From: an uncultured Planctomycetaceae bacterium
Lineage (GTDB): Bacteria; Planctomycetota; Planctomycetia; Pirellulales; Pirellulaceae
NCBI GenBank assembly: GCA_903863885.1
Contig: CAIPEB010000684.1
Coordinates: 1 to 56,238 of the forward strand
Direction of reading: 5' to 3'
Length of the DNA: 56,238 nt
Part shown: positions 8,996 to 18,111 of the stretch, piece after piece
Layout: every line of letters begins with the position of its first letter
Numbering within the stretch: the stretch's first letter is position 1
Made by a program: the position numbers and the translations under genes
Notes under the pieces: model-generated
Database searches by the model: none
What the model saw: only the letters and a program-made list of their open reading frames with translations
Told to the model about the DNA's origin: nothing

Positions 8996-9022
8996 GCCCG
9001 GCCTCAATCGCCGGGCTTTTTT
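8996..9022 (+). terminator. Rho-independent terminator of the VWA/STN gene
   Basis: GCCCGGC (8996-9002), a 7-nt loop, GCCGGGC (9010-9016) and six T (9017-9022). It starts 32 bases after the stop codon at 8964 and faces the convergent tsaD gene. Confidence 0.92.
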
Positions 9023-9128
9023 ATGCGCATCGCGCACCACCCCGGTCGAGCGTCGTTTGCCGGTGCTGTTCAACGGCGACGACGCACGGCAAGGCGGTCA
9101 GCGAGTTTTGACACAGGGCGTGATCGCA

Positions 9129-10151
9129 TCAACTTCGCAGCAGTCCGGGAAACACATCCAGCGTGAGATCCTCGGTCAGTCCGGCCTTGAGCCGCTCGAC
9201 GGCCAGCGCGCCCATGACGGCGTTGTCGGTGCATAGATGCAGCGGGGCGATGTGGAGTTCGACGCCGGCACGCTGCGTCTCGTCGGCCAGTCTCTGGCGA
9301 AGGCGTCCGTTGGCTGCCACGCCGCCGCCCACGCAGAGCGTCGGCAGACCGGTGCGGCGCGCGGCGAGCAGCGCTTTGCCGACCAGACAGTCCACGACCG
9401 CTTCCTGGAAACTGGCTGCGATGTCAGACACTTGAGAGTCCGGTAGTTCGCATTTCTGCAGCTCCGGATTTCCTTTGCCCGCGATGGTATAGCGAACGGC
9501 CGTTTTCAATCCGCTGAAGCTGAAATCGAATCGCGAGTCGTCGTTCAGGAACGAGCGGGGGAAGCGATAGGCGGTCCGCGAGCCCTGCTGGGCGACTCGC
9601 GACACGGCGGGGCCGCCCGGGTACGGCAATCCGAGCATTGCTGCGACCTTGTCGAAGGCTTCGCCTGCCGCATCGTCGATGGTGCCGCCCAGATACCGGA
9701 AGTCGTACGGCGCTTCGCAGCGGTAGAGGTTGCTGTGCCCGCCGCTGACCACCAGTCCCACGCAGGGAAACACGTTCTTGCCGCTGGCCATGCGGCACGC
9801 ATAGATGTGGGCGTGGACATGATTGACTGCGACCAGCGGCTTGCCGACGGCAACGCAGAGTGCTTTGGCGGCAACGAGGCCTACCAGCAGCGAACCGGCC
9901 AGTCCCGGCGTGTTGGCCACGGCCACGGCGTCGATGTCCTGCAAGCCCACGTTCGCTCGGCGAAGGGCCTCGTCGATCACCGGCAGAATGCGTTCGACGT
10001 GAGCGCGGGCCGCGATCTCCGGAACCACTCCCGAGAACCGCTCGTGCAGCTTGTCTTGAGACGCCACAACCGAGGAACGCACGGTCAGGTCGCCGGTCAC
10101 GACTGCCGCTGCCGTTTCGTCACATGTTGTTTCCAGCGCAAGCACGTTCAT
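9129..10151 (-). CDS. tsaD: tRNA N6-adenosine threonylcarbamoyltransferase
   Basis: TsaD (Kae1/Gcp) transfers the threonylcarbamoyl group from threonylcarbamoyl-AMP to A37 of ANN-decoding tRNAs, working with TsaB and TsaE in the cytoplasm. The product has 340 residues, the normal length. It starts MNVLALETTCDET, carries the metal-binding HxxxH (HVHAHIY; H111, H115), the GGHSN segment of the ASKHA nucleotide fold, and the C-terminal LCTDNAVM motif. Its ATG overlaps the stop of the upstream protease gene (ATGA, 10148-10151), so translation is probably coupled. tsaB and tsaE are not in the window. Confidence 0.97.
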   Translation of the reverse strand: MNVLALETTCDETAAAVVTGDLTVRSSVVASQDKLHERFSGVVPEIAARAHVERILPVIDEALRRANVGLQDIDAVAVANTPGLAGSLLVGLVAAKALCVAVGKPLVAVNHVHAHIYACRMASGKNVFPCVGLVVSGGHSNLYRCEAPYDFRYLGGTIDDAAGEAFDKVAAMLGLPYPGGPAVSRVAQQGSRTAYRFPRSFLNDDSRFDFSFSGLKTAVRYTIAGKGNPELQKCELPDSQVSDIAASFQEAVVDCLVGKALLAARRTGLPTLCVGGGVAANGRLRQRLADETQRAGVELHIAPLHLCTDNAVMGALAVERLKAGLTEDLTLDVFPGLLRS

Positions 10152-11572
10152 TTTTTCGCACCGCCGGACGGTTCGGTTTTCATGGGCTCAGCGGGTCTTC
10201 CCGCCGGTTCGGCGGAAGAGGCGGCGAGCCGCTGCCGGACGAGCGTCAGAGCCCGATCGAACTGCTTGTCCTCCAGCGTCAGATCGGGAGACTTGTCTGC
10301 CGATACGCCAGCCTGCTCCCGCTGATTCAAGCCGACATACAGTCCGCGGGTCTCCGGTTCGGTCAAGCTGACTTCGCATCCGGTGTCCGGCTGGACTCCC
10401 CACTGGCCGCCATCGCCTTCGGCCGAGTGACGATCGATGTTCCTGCCGCTCGGGCGATGATAACCGGCAGTCGTGAGTTTCAATGCGCTGCGCCCGCCTT
10501 CCAGTTCCACGATATTCTGCACACTGCCCTTGCCGAGCGTCCGCTGACCGACGATGCCGGCCCGGCCGTGGTCCTGCAGGCAGGCTGCGACGATTTCACT
10601 GGCGCTGGCGCTGTACTGGTTGACCAGCACGGCCAGCGGAAACTCCGCGAAGGTGCCCTCTTTCTTGGCGTTCCAGACCTGCTCTTCCGCATTCCGGCCG
10701 TTCATGCTGACGATGCGCCCTTCCGTCACGAACAGGTCGGCCACATCGACCGCCGTGGACAGAAGGCCGCCCGGATTAAATCGCAGATCGAGCACCAGCC
10801 CTTTCATTTGCAGGGAAATCAGCTTCTCGATCACCGAACGCAGTTCGTCCGCCGTATGTCGGCCGAACGCAGTGATACGAACATACGCGATTCCCGCTTC
10901 CCTGTCGCAGAAGTACTCCCATTGACGGTCGTTCGTTCGTCGAATCCCCCGCACCGTTTCGACTCGCACCAGATCGCGAGTCAACGACAGCTCCTCTTCT
11001 TTGCCGGTCGAGAGATGCAGGACACTGACCGTCAGTTTGGTTCCTGACTTTCCCTTCAGCTGTTTCACCGCGTCATCGATCAGCATCGAGTCCGTCGATG
11101 AGCCGTTGATGCGGGTGATAATATCGCCGGTGGCGATGCCCGCGCGCTGGGCCGGGCTGTCCGGTATGGCCGCCACAACGGTCAGCTTGCCGGGGTCCAC
11201 GGACAACTGCACCCCGATTCCCGCAAACTCGCTCTCGACTCCCGTGCGAAACCGGTCGATATCCTGCGGGCTCACGTAGTTGGTGTGTTCGTCCAGTTTG
11301 CTGAGCATTCCCTTAATCGCCGCCTCGATCAATTCACGGCGACTGACGTCCTTGACGTAGTTGCGTTCGACCTGATCGAGTGTCTCCGTGAACAGTTTGA
11401 GGAGATCATAATAATCGTCCTCGTTGCGGAGTTTGTCGGTCTCTGGAGCCGACCGAGGTCCAGCAGCGGACGGTGTCGCGTTTTCCGCGGCGTCCAGGCG
11501 GAACCCGCCGATAAAGGCAGCCAGAAGCAGGAGGGCGGCTCGGAACGCCGCTGCTACGAATCGCTCGCGCAT
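10148..11572 (-). CDS. S41 family C-terminal processing protease (CtpA-like)
   Basis: Periplasmic serine protease that trims or degrades proteins from their C-termini. With the start chosen at 11572 it has 474 residues and begins with a good signal peptide (MRERFVAAAFRAALLLLAAFIGGF). An in-frame ATG 72 bases further upstream would put 24 polar residues before the leader and is less likely. Order of parts: helical N-terminal region with LDEHTNYVSPQDI, PDZ domain (AGIGVQLSVDPGKLTVVAAIPDSPAQ...), then the S41 catalytic core with SASASE (probable nucleophile S323) and GKGSVQ (K348), spaced 25 residues as in CtpB-type enzymes. The Arg/Pro-rich tail is poorly conserved. It is translationally coupled to tsaD by a 4-bp overlap. 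Confidence 0.93.
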   Translation of the reverse strand: MRERFVAAAFRAALLLLAAFIGGFRLDAAENATPSAAGPRSAPETDKLRNEDDYYDLLKLFTETLDQVERNYVKDVSRRELIEAAIKGMLSKLDEHTNYVSPQDIDRFRTGVESEFAGIGVQLSVDPGKLTVVAAIPDSPAQRAGIATGDIITRINGSSTDSMLIDDAVKQLKGKSGTKLTVSVLHLSTGKEEELSLTRDLVRVETVRGIRRTNDRQWEYFCDREAGIAYVRITAFGRHTADELRSVIEKLISLQMKGLVLDLRFNPGGLLSTAVDVADLFVTEGRIVSMNGRNAEEQVWNAKKEGTFAEFPLAVLVNQYSASASEIVAACLQDHGRAGIVGQRTLGKGSVQNIVELEGGRSALKLTTAGYHRPSGRNIDRHSAEGDGGQWGVQPDTGCEVSLTEPETRGLYVGLNQREQAGVSADKSPDLTLEDKQFDRALTLVRQRLAASSAEPAGRPAEPMKTEPSGGAKK

Positions 11573-11688
11573 GTGGTTACCCAACGGGACTCGCTCGAGG
11601 GGGTCGGGACGGGCGATTATAGGTGCACTGCCCTGCAGCGGCAAGGAACTGGCGAGTCACGCGGCGCGGGGATTTGCCGGTCCGCAGA

Positions 11689-12726
11689 TCAGAAGTCGTA
11701 CCAGAGCCCGAACCCGATCTGCTCTTCGTTCTCGCGATAGAACGAGAGCTGGTTGGTGGCCCCGTTATAGTACTGCAGGCCCATGCGCAGCAGTTGTCCG
11801 CCGGGATTCCGCCACGACCAGCCGGCCTGCACCGTCAACGCCCCGTTGAAGTCGAGTTCCTGGCGCAGGTGCCCGTTGATGCCGAAAAAAGGCGCTCCAT
11901 GCAGACCGGTCGGTCCGGGAGCTTCATAGTCTGCGCCGAACTGGAATTCCCATGGGTCGCCCACGTCGCTGTAAAACGCCCAATCCGCTTCCGCGTAAAG
12001 ACGCCACCACGGCGTGATATTGAGCGAATGACCCAGCATGAGGCAATCCCGGGCGTAATTCAGACGATCGAAGTCCGGGTGGCGCAGCAGAAACTCGTCG
12101 CCCACGTGTGAGCTCAGGTGATAATAGCCGAGCTTGGTGCGCACCGGCCCCACGCCGAATACGATGGGCATGCCGGCGCGGAAGTCAACGCTGCCGAGAT
12201 CCACGTCGTGCGGGATGTCCAATCGCAACTGCGCGGCACCTTCGGCCTGAATCTCGAAACCGTCCGGCCAGATCGGATCCGTCGTGCCGTACCGCAGCAG
12301 ACCGACCCTGGCGCCGAGGATGCCGTCCAATACCCAGCCCCAGTCGCTCGCATTGACGACCTGAGCGCCGAGGCGAGGTTCCTTCGTACTTGCCAGATAC
12401 GATCGGTAAACCAATCCGGCCGGCAGGACTTGCCATCGCCAATTGTCGACCGGCGAACCGTACGAATCGGCGCTGTGGTAATGATCCAGATCAACGAACG
12501 ATTGCGGTGGCCCTTCCAGAACGTCCGCTTCCGGCAGAACATACAAATGCAGATCCGAAGTCGGAACCTCATCCAACGCCGTGGCAGCGGATGAATCCGT
12601 CGCCGACTCCTCAGTCGATGCCCGCGCGCTCGCTGCAGGTGCCTCCGCGCATGCTCCCTGCCTCACCTGCCAGACCAGCGTCCAGCACGCGATGACAAGA
12701 AGCACTTTGAAAAATGCGCGTATCAC
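11689..12726 (-). CDS. DUF1207 family outer-membrane protein
   Basis: 345 residues: signal peptide MIRAFFKVLLVIACWTLVWQ with cleavage near ACAEA, an acidic linker, then a DUF1207-type body (WRWQVLPAGLVYRSYLASTKEPRL near residues 100-122). Many alternating aromatic/hydrophobic strands follow, and the chain ends with Phe (GFGLWYDF), the usual outer-membrane beta-barrel end. The family is known mainly from Planctomycetes and has no assigned biochemical role. The gene lies 116 bases upstream of the S41 protease on the same strand; a shared transcript is possible but not shown by the spacing. Outer-membrane location is inferred from the predicted strands and the terminal Phe. Confidence 0.83.
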   Translation of the reverse strand: MIRAFFKVLLVIACWTLVWQVRQGACAEAPAASARASTEESATDSSAATALDEVPTSDLHLYVLPEADVLEGPPQSFVDLDHYHSADSYGSPVDNWRWQVLPAGLVYRSYLASTKEPRLGAQVVNASDWGWVLDGILGARVGLLRYGTTDPIWPDGFEIQAEGAAQLRLDIPHDVDLGSVDFRAGMPIVFGVGPVRTKLGYYHLSSHVGDEFLLRHPDFDRLNYARDCLMLGHSLNITPWWRLYAEADWAFYSDVGDPWEFQFGADYEAPGPTGLHGAPFFGINGHLRQELDFNGALTVQAGWSWRNPGGQLLRMGLQYYNGATNQLSFYRENEEQIGFGLWYDF

Positions 12727-13351
12727 GGAAAAACTCTCTTCGTCACTATGGTTGCTTCACCGACGTTGCCGCATCGGGTCTGCAACACGCGGTCGCGGAG
12801 TCTACTGGAAACATCCAGTTCGCAACAGGCGAAGTCCGCCACGTCGGTGCTGCTCGGCAAGTCGGGTAGAAATCTCCGCATGGTGGAGGCCGCTGGCTGA
12901 TATTGCTCTTGCCATGAGTTGGGCCGCAAGCTGCCAAACAGGAAAATCTGCGGTGTGTTCGCCTAGTTGAATTTCACCAGGATTGCCTGCGCTATCCACT
13001 CGGTTTCTATTTGTGGTAGTCTGGGTGGAATGCGGTATTTAAGGTGGTCGTTTCAGTCCTTACGCAGGTAGACCTGATTCGGTCCTTGCGGCCTATAATG
13101 CCTCCAATGTTTCTATCGGCCATACGCTCAGGCGATTCCAGCGGGGCAGCAGAATTCTCACTCCGTGCAAGCAATGCTTGCTGTCGCAGGTGATAGCTGC
13201 TTTGTCACGGCATGAATATGCGTGTGCGAAACAGTCTGGAGGAAGGCAGATTTTCATCCGCTTGCCGAGGATTGGCACTCGGCATTCGCGTTTGCAGCCT
13301 GCGTGGTGAATCCCGTTCAATTCAATTCCGTGCAACGCAAGGAGAAAAATC
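12727..13351. other. Intergenic region between divergent DUF1207 and thiamine-binding-type genes
   Basis: 625 bases without a supportable gene; the small minus-strand frames here (60-98 codons) show no recognisable domain. A TATAAT occurs at 13094-13099 on the plus strand, with only a weak TAGACC at 13069-13074 as a -35 (19-bp spacer). A small hairpin ACTGGA-AACA-TCCAGT lies at 12804-12819. No riboswitch was recognised. Confidence 0.45.
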
Positions 13352-13648
13352 GTGGTACTGATGGAATTCAGCATCACCCCGCTCGGCAAAGGAGAAAGCG
13401 TAAGTTCCTATGTGGCACGAGCCGTGCGGATTGTGATTGATTCCGGTTTGAAGCATGAACTTCATGCGATGGGTACGATTGTGGAAGGCGAAGTCGATCA
13501 GGTGTTGCGGGTGCTTCAGCAGTGCTTTGACGAATTGGCCAAGGACTGCGATCGAGTGACCTGCAGCGCCAAGTTCGATTGGCGTCGCGGACAGCAGGAG
13601 CGGTTGGAAGCTAAAGTCGCGAGTGTGCAAGCTCGTTTGAATTCCTAG
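13352..13648 (+). CDS. MTH1187/YkoF-type thiamine-binding small protein (DUF77)
   Basis: 98 residues of the DUF77/MTH1187 ferredoxin-like fold: MEFSITPLGKGESVSSYVARAV, then LHAMGTIVEGEVDQVL, then a C-terminal helix. Family members form tetramers, and some bind thiamine or its phosphates in the cytoplasm; the ligand here is not shown. The GTG at 13352 is preferred because AAGGAG (13339-13344) ends 7 nt before it; an ATG three codons later would give MEFSIT. No thiamine gene or TPP-riboswitch signature is nearby, so its link to the following oxidase gene (54 nt downstream) is unexplained. Confidence 0.85.
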   Translation: MVLMEFSITPLGKGESVSSYVARAVRIVIDSGLKHELHAMGTIVEGEVDQVLRVLQQCFDELAKDCDRVTCSAKFDWRRGQQERLEAKVASVQARLNS

Positions 13649-13702
13649 GGATCTCACGATTCCGGTGAAGGGAGGGAATGGGGTAAGCCCCGTTGATCAG
13701 TC

Positions 13703-14902
13703 GTGGCAAAGGTCGACGTGGCAGTTGTGGGCGCCGGAATTGTGGGTCTGGCAACTGCCTATCAATTGGTCAGCCGGAATCCGCGAATCCGAGTGCTCGT
13801 TCTTGAGAAAGAACGCTCTGCGGCTCAGCACCAGACCGGTCGGAATTCCGGCGTGTTGCATTCCGGGATCTACTATAAGCCCGGTTCGTTGAAGGCGGTC
13901 AATTGCCGGGAAGGCAAGCGATCGATGGAGGAGTTTTGCGCGTCGCACGGAATTCCATTTGAGACATGCGGCAAGGTGATCGTCGCAGTGGACGAATCCG
14001 AGATTCCCGCGCTGGAGCGGTTGCACGACCGCGGTCAGCAGAACGGCGTGAAGTGTGAGATGATCGGGCCGGAGCGACTGCGCGAATTGGAGCCGCATGC
14101 CGCGGGGATTCGCGGGATTCACGTTCCGGAAACCGGCATCGTCAACTACGCCCGGGTTTGCGAACAGCTGGTCAGCCTGCTCGGCGCCCAGGGGAGCGAG
14201 GTCTTATGCGGAGCCCGCGTCACGGGCGTCTGCGCACGCGGCGGTTCGGTGCGCATCAGGACGGTGCGGGGCGAATTTGAAGCGGGATCGCTCGTTAATT
14301 GCGCGGGACTGCATTCGGATCGAATTACGAAGTTGAGCGGCGTGGCTCTGGACGCGAAGATCATTCCCTTTCGCGGCGAATACTACGAGTTGAAGCCGGA
14401 AGTCCATCACCTGTGCCGCAATCTGATTTACCCGGTGCCCGATCCGAAATTTCCGTTCCTGGGCGTTCATTTCACGCGGATGATCGACGGGGGCGTCGAG
14501 TGCGGGCCGAATGCCGTGCTGGCTTTTGCCCGCGAGGGTTATCGGAAGACCGATATCAGTCCGCGCGATCTTGCCGAGACGCTGCTGTATCCGGGCTTCC
14601 TGTTCATGGCCTCGCGCCACTGGCGCATGGGTATGGGTGAAATGTGGCGGTCTTTCAACAAAGGGGCGTTCGTGAAGGCACTGCAGAGGCTCATGCCCGA
14701 TATTTGCGGCGAGCACCTTGTGCCCGGCGGGGCCGGCGTCAGGGCTCAGGCCGTGGATCGATCAGGCGGTCTGGTCGACGACTTTCTGATTCAGGAGTCG
14801 GATCGCATTGTCAACGTGGGGAACGCTCCGTCTCCGGCCGCCACTTCCGCGTTGAACATCGGTGCAACGATTGCCGACCGATTAATGAAGCGGCTAACGT
14901 AG
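13703..14902 (+). CDS. lhgO: L-2-hydroxyglutarate oxidase
   Basis: FAD-dependent oxidase/dehydrogenase that converts L-2-hydroxyglutarate to 2-oxoglutarate, passing electrons to oxygen or the quinone pool. 399 residues, as expected. Dinucleotide-binding VVGAGIVGLATAYQL lies at the N-terminus, followed by the family signature QTGRNSGVLHSGIYYKPGSLKA (about residues 47-68) and the C-terminal GNAPSPAATSALNIG. The GTG start is forced: the in-frame codons upstream reach a TGA at 13694 first. The best Shine-Dalgarno (GGGAGG, about 13670-13676) instead serves a two-codon frame ATG-GGG-TAA at 13678-13686. It is followed by GlcD- and GlcF-like genes, which suggests a 2-hydroxyacid oxidation group. Confidence 0.93.
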   Translation: MAKVDVAVVGAGIVGLATAYQLVSRNPRIRVLVLEKERSAAQHQTGRNSGVLHSGIYYKPGSLKAVNCREGKRSMEEFCASHGIPFETCGKVIVAVDESEIPALERLHDRGQQNGVKCEMIGPERLRELEPHAAGIRGIHVPETGIVNYARVCEQLVSLLGAQGSEVLCGARVTGVCARGGSVRIRTVRGEFEAGSLVNCAGLHSDRITKLSGVALDAKIIPFRGEYYELKPEVHHLCRNLIYPVPDPKFPFLGVHFTRMIDGGVECGPNAVLAFAREGYRKTDISPRDLAETLLYPGFLFMASRHWRMGMGEMWRSFNKGAFVKALQRLMPDICGEHLVPGGAGVRAQAVDRSGGLVDDFLIQESDRIVNVGNAPSPAATSALNIGATIADRLMKRLT

Positions 14903-15302
14903 GCAGAGCGAAAGAACAACCTGAACATGCTCCGGTTGCTTGTGGGCGATCGATACAACCCAAAGCAATTGTGACCGGCAACGCCTGCGCTTCAGCCGTC
15001 GTTGGGGCGGCAGTGTCCCATCCGGCTGCGCCAGCGTAAACCGGGTTACACCGTTGCCTTCCGTATTGAACGGCAATGCTTTGGCCCCTTGCCGGCAAAG
15101 CAGCGGTCGAACCACGCACCGCTCGCCTCTCGTCGGCAGGTGCTGGATAGCTGGCATCGTTTCGCTCTATAATCACGCCGGCGGGGTGGGCTCGTGGGTT
15201 GGGCCTCGGCGGATGAAATACCCCGCTTCACTCATTCGCCAGGGTTTGCGCTGTCCGTTCGGGCAAAGCGCAATGCGTTCGCGAATACCAAGAGAGGGCG
15301 TT
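14903..15302. other. Intergenic region before the GlcD-like gene
   Basis: 400 bases. A long open frame reaches back through this stretch from the GlcD-like gene, but its translation before 15303 has no homology-like features and is rejected. TGCTTTG and CAAAGCA flank a 12-nt loop near 15077-15102 (weak hairpin). TATAAT lies at 15168-15173 without a convincing -35 and could mark the promoter of the glcD-glcF pair. Confidence 0.4.
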
Positions 15303-16637
15303 ATGGCGACGGCCGTCCTGCCAGACGTGACCGAGAGATTGCGCAGTCTTGTCGGCATCGACGGCGTTCTCTGCGATCCTTCGGACCGGTTCGTCTATGG
15401 GCGCGACGCTTCGCTGTTTCAGCGCGCTGAACCTCGCTGCGTGGTCAGCCCGAAGTCGACCGCGGAAGTGCAGGAAGCGGTGAAACTGTGCATTGCGGAA
15501 AAGCTGCCCATGGTCGCGCGCGGCGCCGGGACGGGGCGTTTCGGCAGTGCGCTATCGGATGGCGGGGTTGTCTTCTCGACCGCGCGGATGCGAGAGATCA
15601 TCGAAGTCAACGAGGCCGAATGTTTTGCGCTAGTCCAGAGCGGCATGGCGCTGGATCAATTGAACTGGCATTTGAAGTCCAGCGGTCTGGTCTTCGCGCC
15701 GGATCCGCTCAGCAGCGCGTCGTGCACGGTTGGCGGTTGCATTGCCGCGAACGCCAGCGGGCCCCGCTCGCTGAAGTACGGTGACACGCGGGCGAATCTG
15801 TTGGGCCTCGAGATGGTGACCTGGGACGGTCGACTCGTGCGGCTTGGCAAACCGGCAGAAGACGATGCGGATGCCGCTCTGATGCCGCAGATCGTCGGCG
15901 GAGAAGGACGGCTCGGCATAGTCACCCGAGCCTGGTTGAAGCTGGTTCGGCCGCCAGCTGCCCGCGAAATGCAAGTTGCGTTCTTCGGGTCGCTTCGCGA
16001 GGCGGTCGAAACGGGGCGTGCAGTTCTTCAATCGCCCGTCTCGGTCTGTGCGGTGGAGTTGCTGGATCGCACCGTGATTGAATCGCTGGAATCGATGTTT
16101 CACTGTCGCTTCCCGAAACTCGTCCAGGCGATGTTACTTGTCGAGTTCGAGGGAACCGCCGAAAAGCTGGCCGAGGATTCGGAGTTGTTACGCTGTCTGA
16201 GCAAACAGCTCGGGGCGCGCGAAATCCGCCAGCCGAAACAGGCCGGCGACAATCGGACTTTCTGGGCATGGAGGCTGCGGGCTCTGCCGGCCCTCTGCCG
16301 CTTTGCCAACACCTGCTGGCTCTTGAATGTGCGCGTGCCTGTCGACTGCCTGCTCGCGGTCGCCACGCAGATCGCGGCGATTGCCGAAGCACACTCGGTG
16401 CCGCTCGCGCACATCGTTCATGTCGGCGACGGCTTGTTGCATCCCGTACTGATGTTCAACGCGGCGGTGCCAGACCAGATGCAGCGGGCGCGGACGATCG
16501 TTGACGAGATCGACTCACTCTGCACCGCAGTGGGTGCGAGTCTGAGGACCGAACGCTGGCCCGGAGAAGTGAAGCCCGCCGCAGACCGGCCCGGGACAAT
16601 TGCCGTCGAATCGACGTCGGAAGGTCCATCGAATTGA
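15303..16637 (+). CDS. glcD: FAD-linked oxidase, glycolate oxidase subunit GlcD-like
   Basis: FAD (PCMH/VAO-type) 2-hydroxyacid dehydrogenase subunit, 444 residues from ATG 15303, which has AGAGAGG before it. Seen: the FAD-binding domain with PMVARGAGTGRFGSAL, the DPLSSASCTVGGCIAANASGPRSLKYG stretch typical of GlcD, and a C-terminal FAD-oxidase domain ending with HVGDGLLHPVL. Substrate is probably glycolate or a related 2-hydroxyacid such as D-lactate. The Fe-S partner GlcF starts 34 nt downstream; no GlcE-type subunit is present. D-lactate or D-2-hydroxyglutarate dehydrogenase is an alternative reading. Confidence 0.85.
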   Translation: MATAVLPDVTERLRSLVGIDGVLCDPSDRFVYGRDASLFQRAEPRCVVSPKSTAEVQEAVKLCIAEKLPMVARGAGTGRFGSALSDGGVVFSTARMREIIEVNEAECFALVQSGMALDQLNWHLKSSGLVFAPDPLSSASCTVGGCIAANASGPRSLKYGDTRANLLGLEMVTWDGRLVRLGKPAEDDADAALMPQIVGGEGRLGIVTRAWLKLVRPPAAREMQVAFFGSLREAVETGRAVLQSPVSVCAVELLDRTVIESLESMFHCRFPKLVQAMLLVEFEGTAEKLAEDSELLRCLSKQLGAREIRQPKQAGDNRTFWAWRLRALPALCRFANTCWLLNVRVPVDCLLAVATQIAAIAEAHSVPLAHIVHVGDGLLHPVLMFNAAVPDQMQRARTIVDEIDSLCTAVGASLRTERWPGEVKPAADRPGTIAVESTSEGPSN

Positions 16638-16671
16638 CGTGGCTGCGAGTTTCCGCGAGGGAGGTTCAGAC

Positions 16672-18042
16672 ATGAGTACGACGTCAGCGGATTCGCAACC
16701 GGGCGACGGAACGGCCGTCACTTCGGGAAGCAACCCGGCCGAGCTTTGGTCGTTGGTGGACAAGACCGCCTTTCGGGATTGCGTACACTGCGGCGCCTGC
16801 GTGGCCGGATGTCCGACGTTTCTCGAGACGGGCAGTGAAAGCGATGGTCCGCGCGGGCGGATTCAACTGATGCAGGCTGTTGTGGAGGAGCAGATCAAGT
16901 TGGACGGGGCGGTGCAGAAGCATCTCGACCTGTGCACGCAGTGCAGGGCCTGCGAAGCAAGCTGCCCGTTTGATGTGAAATACGGGCAACTTTTCTGGAC
17001 GTTTCGGGCCGCTGCCGACAAGGCGGGGCTTGCCGTGCGTCGCACGCCTCCGTTTGAACAGCGGTTGGTGCCGCGCGTGTTTTCACGACCGGATCGGCTC
17101 CGCCGCTGGATCCGTCCGACTCGATTTGCCCAGCGGTTCCGACTGGACCGCATCCTCCTGGCAAGCGGACTCTGGCGCATGATGCCCGGACGCTGGGGAC
17201 GATTGCTGACGCTTTTGCCCCGCCGGGAGAAACGCTCGGCCCGGTTGCCGCATGTGCTTCCCGCCAAGGGCAAACGCCGCGCTCGCGTGGCGCTGTTCAC
17301 CGGATGCATGGCCGATGCCCTGTTCCGCCAGCTTCACTGGGAAACGGCTCGTGTTCTTCAGGAAAACGGCTGCGAGGTCTGTGTGCTGCGCAGCCAGGTC
17401 TGTTGCGGCGCGTTGCACCATCAGGCCGGCCATCTGGCCGAGGCGAGAGAACTGATCGAACAGAACACTCGCGCGTTTGCCGCCAATGATTTCGACGCAA
17501 TCGTCACGAACTTCGCGACCTGCGGCGGGTTCTTACGCCAGTACGGTTCGTTCGACATGAGCCATTTCGGCGGCAAGGACACCCCCAAGGACTTGGAAGC
17601 GCGACGTCGGCTGTCCGCCAGGACCGGGGACGTGTGTGAATTCCTGGATTCGATCGGCATCGTCCCGCCCCATGGAGAGATTCCGGTCACGGCAACGTAC
17701 CACGATGCCTGCCAACTGGTTCACGCTCAGCACGTCCGCGAATCGCCACGACGCCTGCTGGGGAAGATCCCGGGGTTGACGCTGACCGAACTTCCCGAAA
17801 GCGACGTGTGTTGCGGTGCCCACGGTCTGTATAGCTTCACTCAACCCGAAATGGCGGATCGACTCGGTCAGCGCAAACTCGCCAATATCGAAAGGACTAA
17901 CGCCGACATCGTCGTGACCTCCGACCTGATGTGTCTGCTGCACATCTCAAGAGCCGCACGATTGCAGAAGCGTCCGCTGCGCGTCGTCCATCCGATCCAT
18001 CTGCTGGACCTGAGCTATCGCGAAAAACCGTTTCGCCCTTGA
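16672..18042 (+). CDS. glcF: Glycolate oxidase iron-sulfur subunit GlcF-like
   Basis: 456 residues from ATG 16672, chosen because AGGGAGG lies about 8 nt upstream; an ATG at 16600 inside the previous gene is less likely. Two 4Fe-4S clusters are seen: CVHCGACVAGC (C37, C40, C43, C47) and CTQCRACEASC (C88, C91, C94, C98). Two CCG-type cysteine-rich domains follow, with motifs GCMADAL/QVCCGALHHQAG and YHDACQL/DVCCGAHG. The protein relays electrons from the FAD subunit to the membrane quinone pool. It lies 34 nt after the GlcD-like gene, an evident operon. A heterodisulfide-reductase-like role with another flavoprotein, such as the LhgO upstream, cannot be excluded. Confidence 0.9.
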   Translation: MSTTSADSQPGDGTAVTSGSNPAELWSLVDKTAFRDCVHCGACVAGCPTFLETGSESDGPRGRIQLMQAVVEEQIKLDGAVQKHLDLCTQCRACEASCPFDVKYGQLFWTFRAAADKAGLAVRRTPPFEQRLVPRVFSRPDRLRRWIRPTRFAQRFRLDRILLASGLWRMMPGRWGRLLTLLPRREKRSARLPHVLPAKGKRRARVALFTGCMADALFRQLHWETARVLQENGCEVCVLRSQVCCGALHHQAGHLAEARELIEQNTRAFAANDFDAIVTNFATCGGFLRQYGSFDMSHFGGKDTPKDLEARRRLSARTGDVCEFLDSIGIVPPHGEIPVTATYHDACQLVHAQHVRESPRRLLGKIPGLTLTELPESDVCCGAHGLYSFTQPEMADRLGQRKLANIERTNADIVVTSDLMCLLHISRAARLQKRPLRVVHPIHLLDLSYREKPFRP

Positions 18043-18111
18043 GACTCGAAATGTGATTCGTGCGATCGGCCAAGGTTCGTCCACCATAATGGTCGAGCGG
18101 TGTACACACTG

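Noticed and set aside
12960-13351. Possible TPP riboswitch before the thiamine-binding-type gene
   Set aside because: GACCTGATTCGG at 13071 resembles one conserved segment, but CTGAGA and the matching helices are absent.
14940-15302. Extended N-terminus of the GlcD-like protein
   Set aside because: The in-frame extension shows no family similarity; ATG 15303 with AGAGAGG upstream gives the normal GlcD start.
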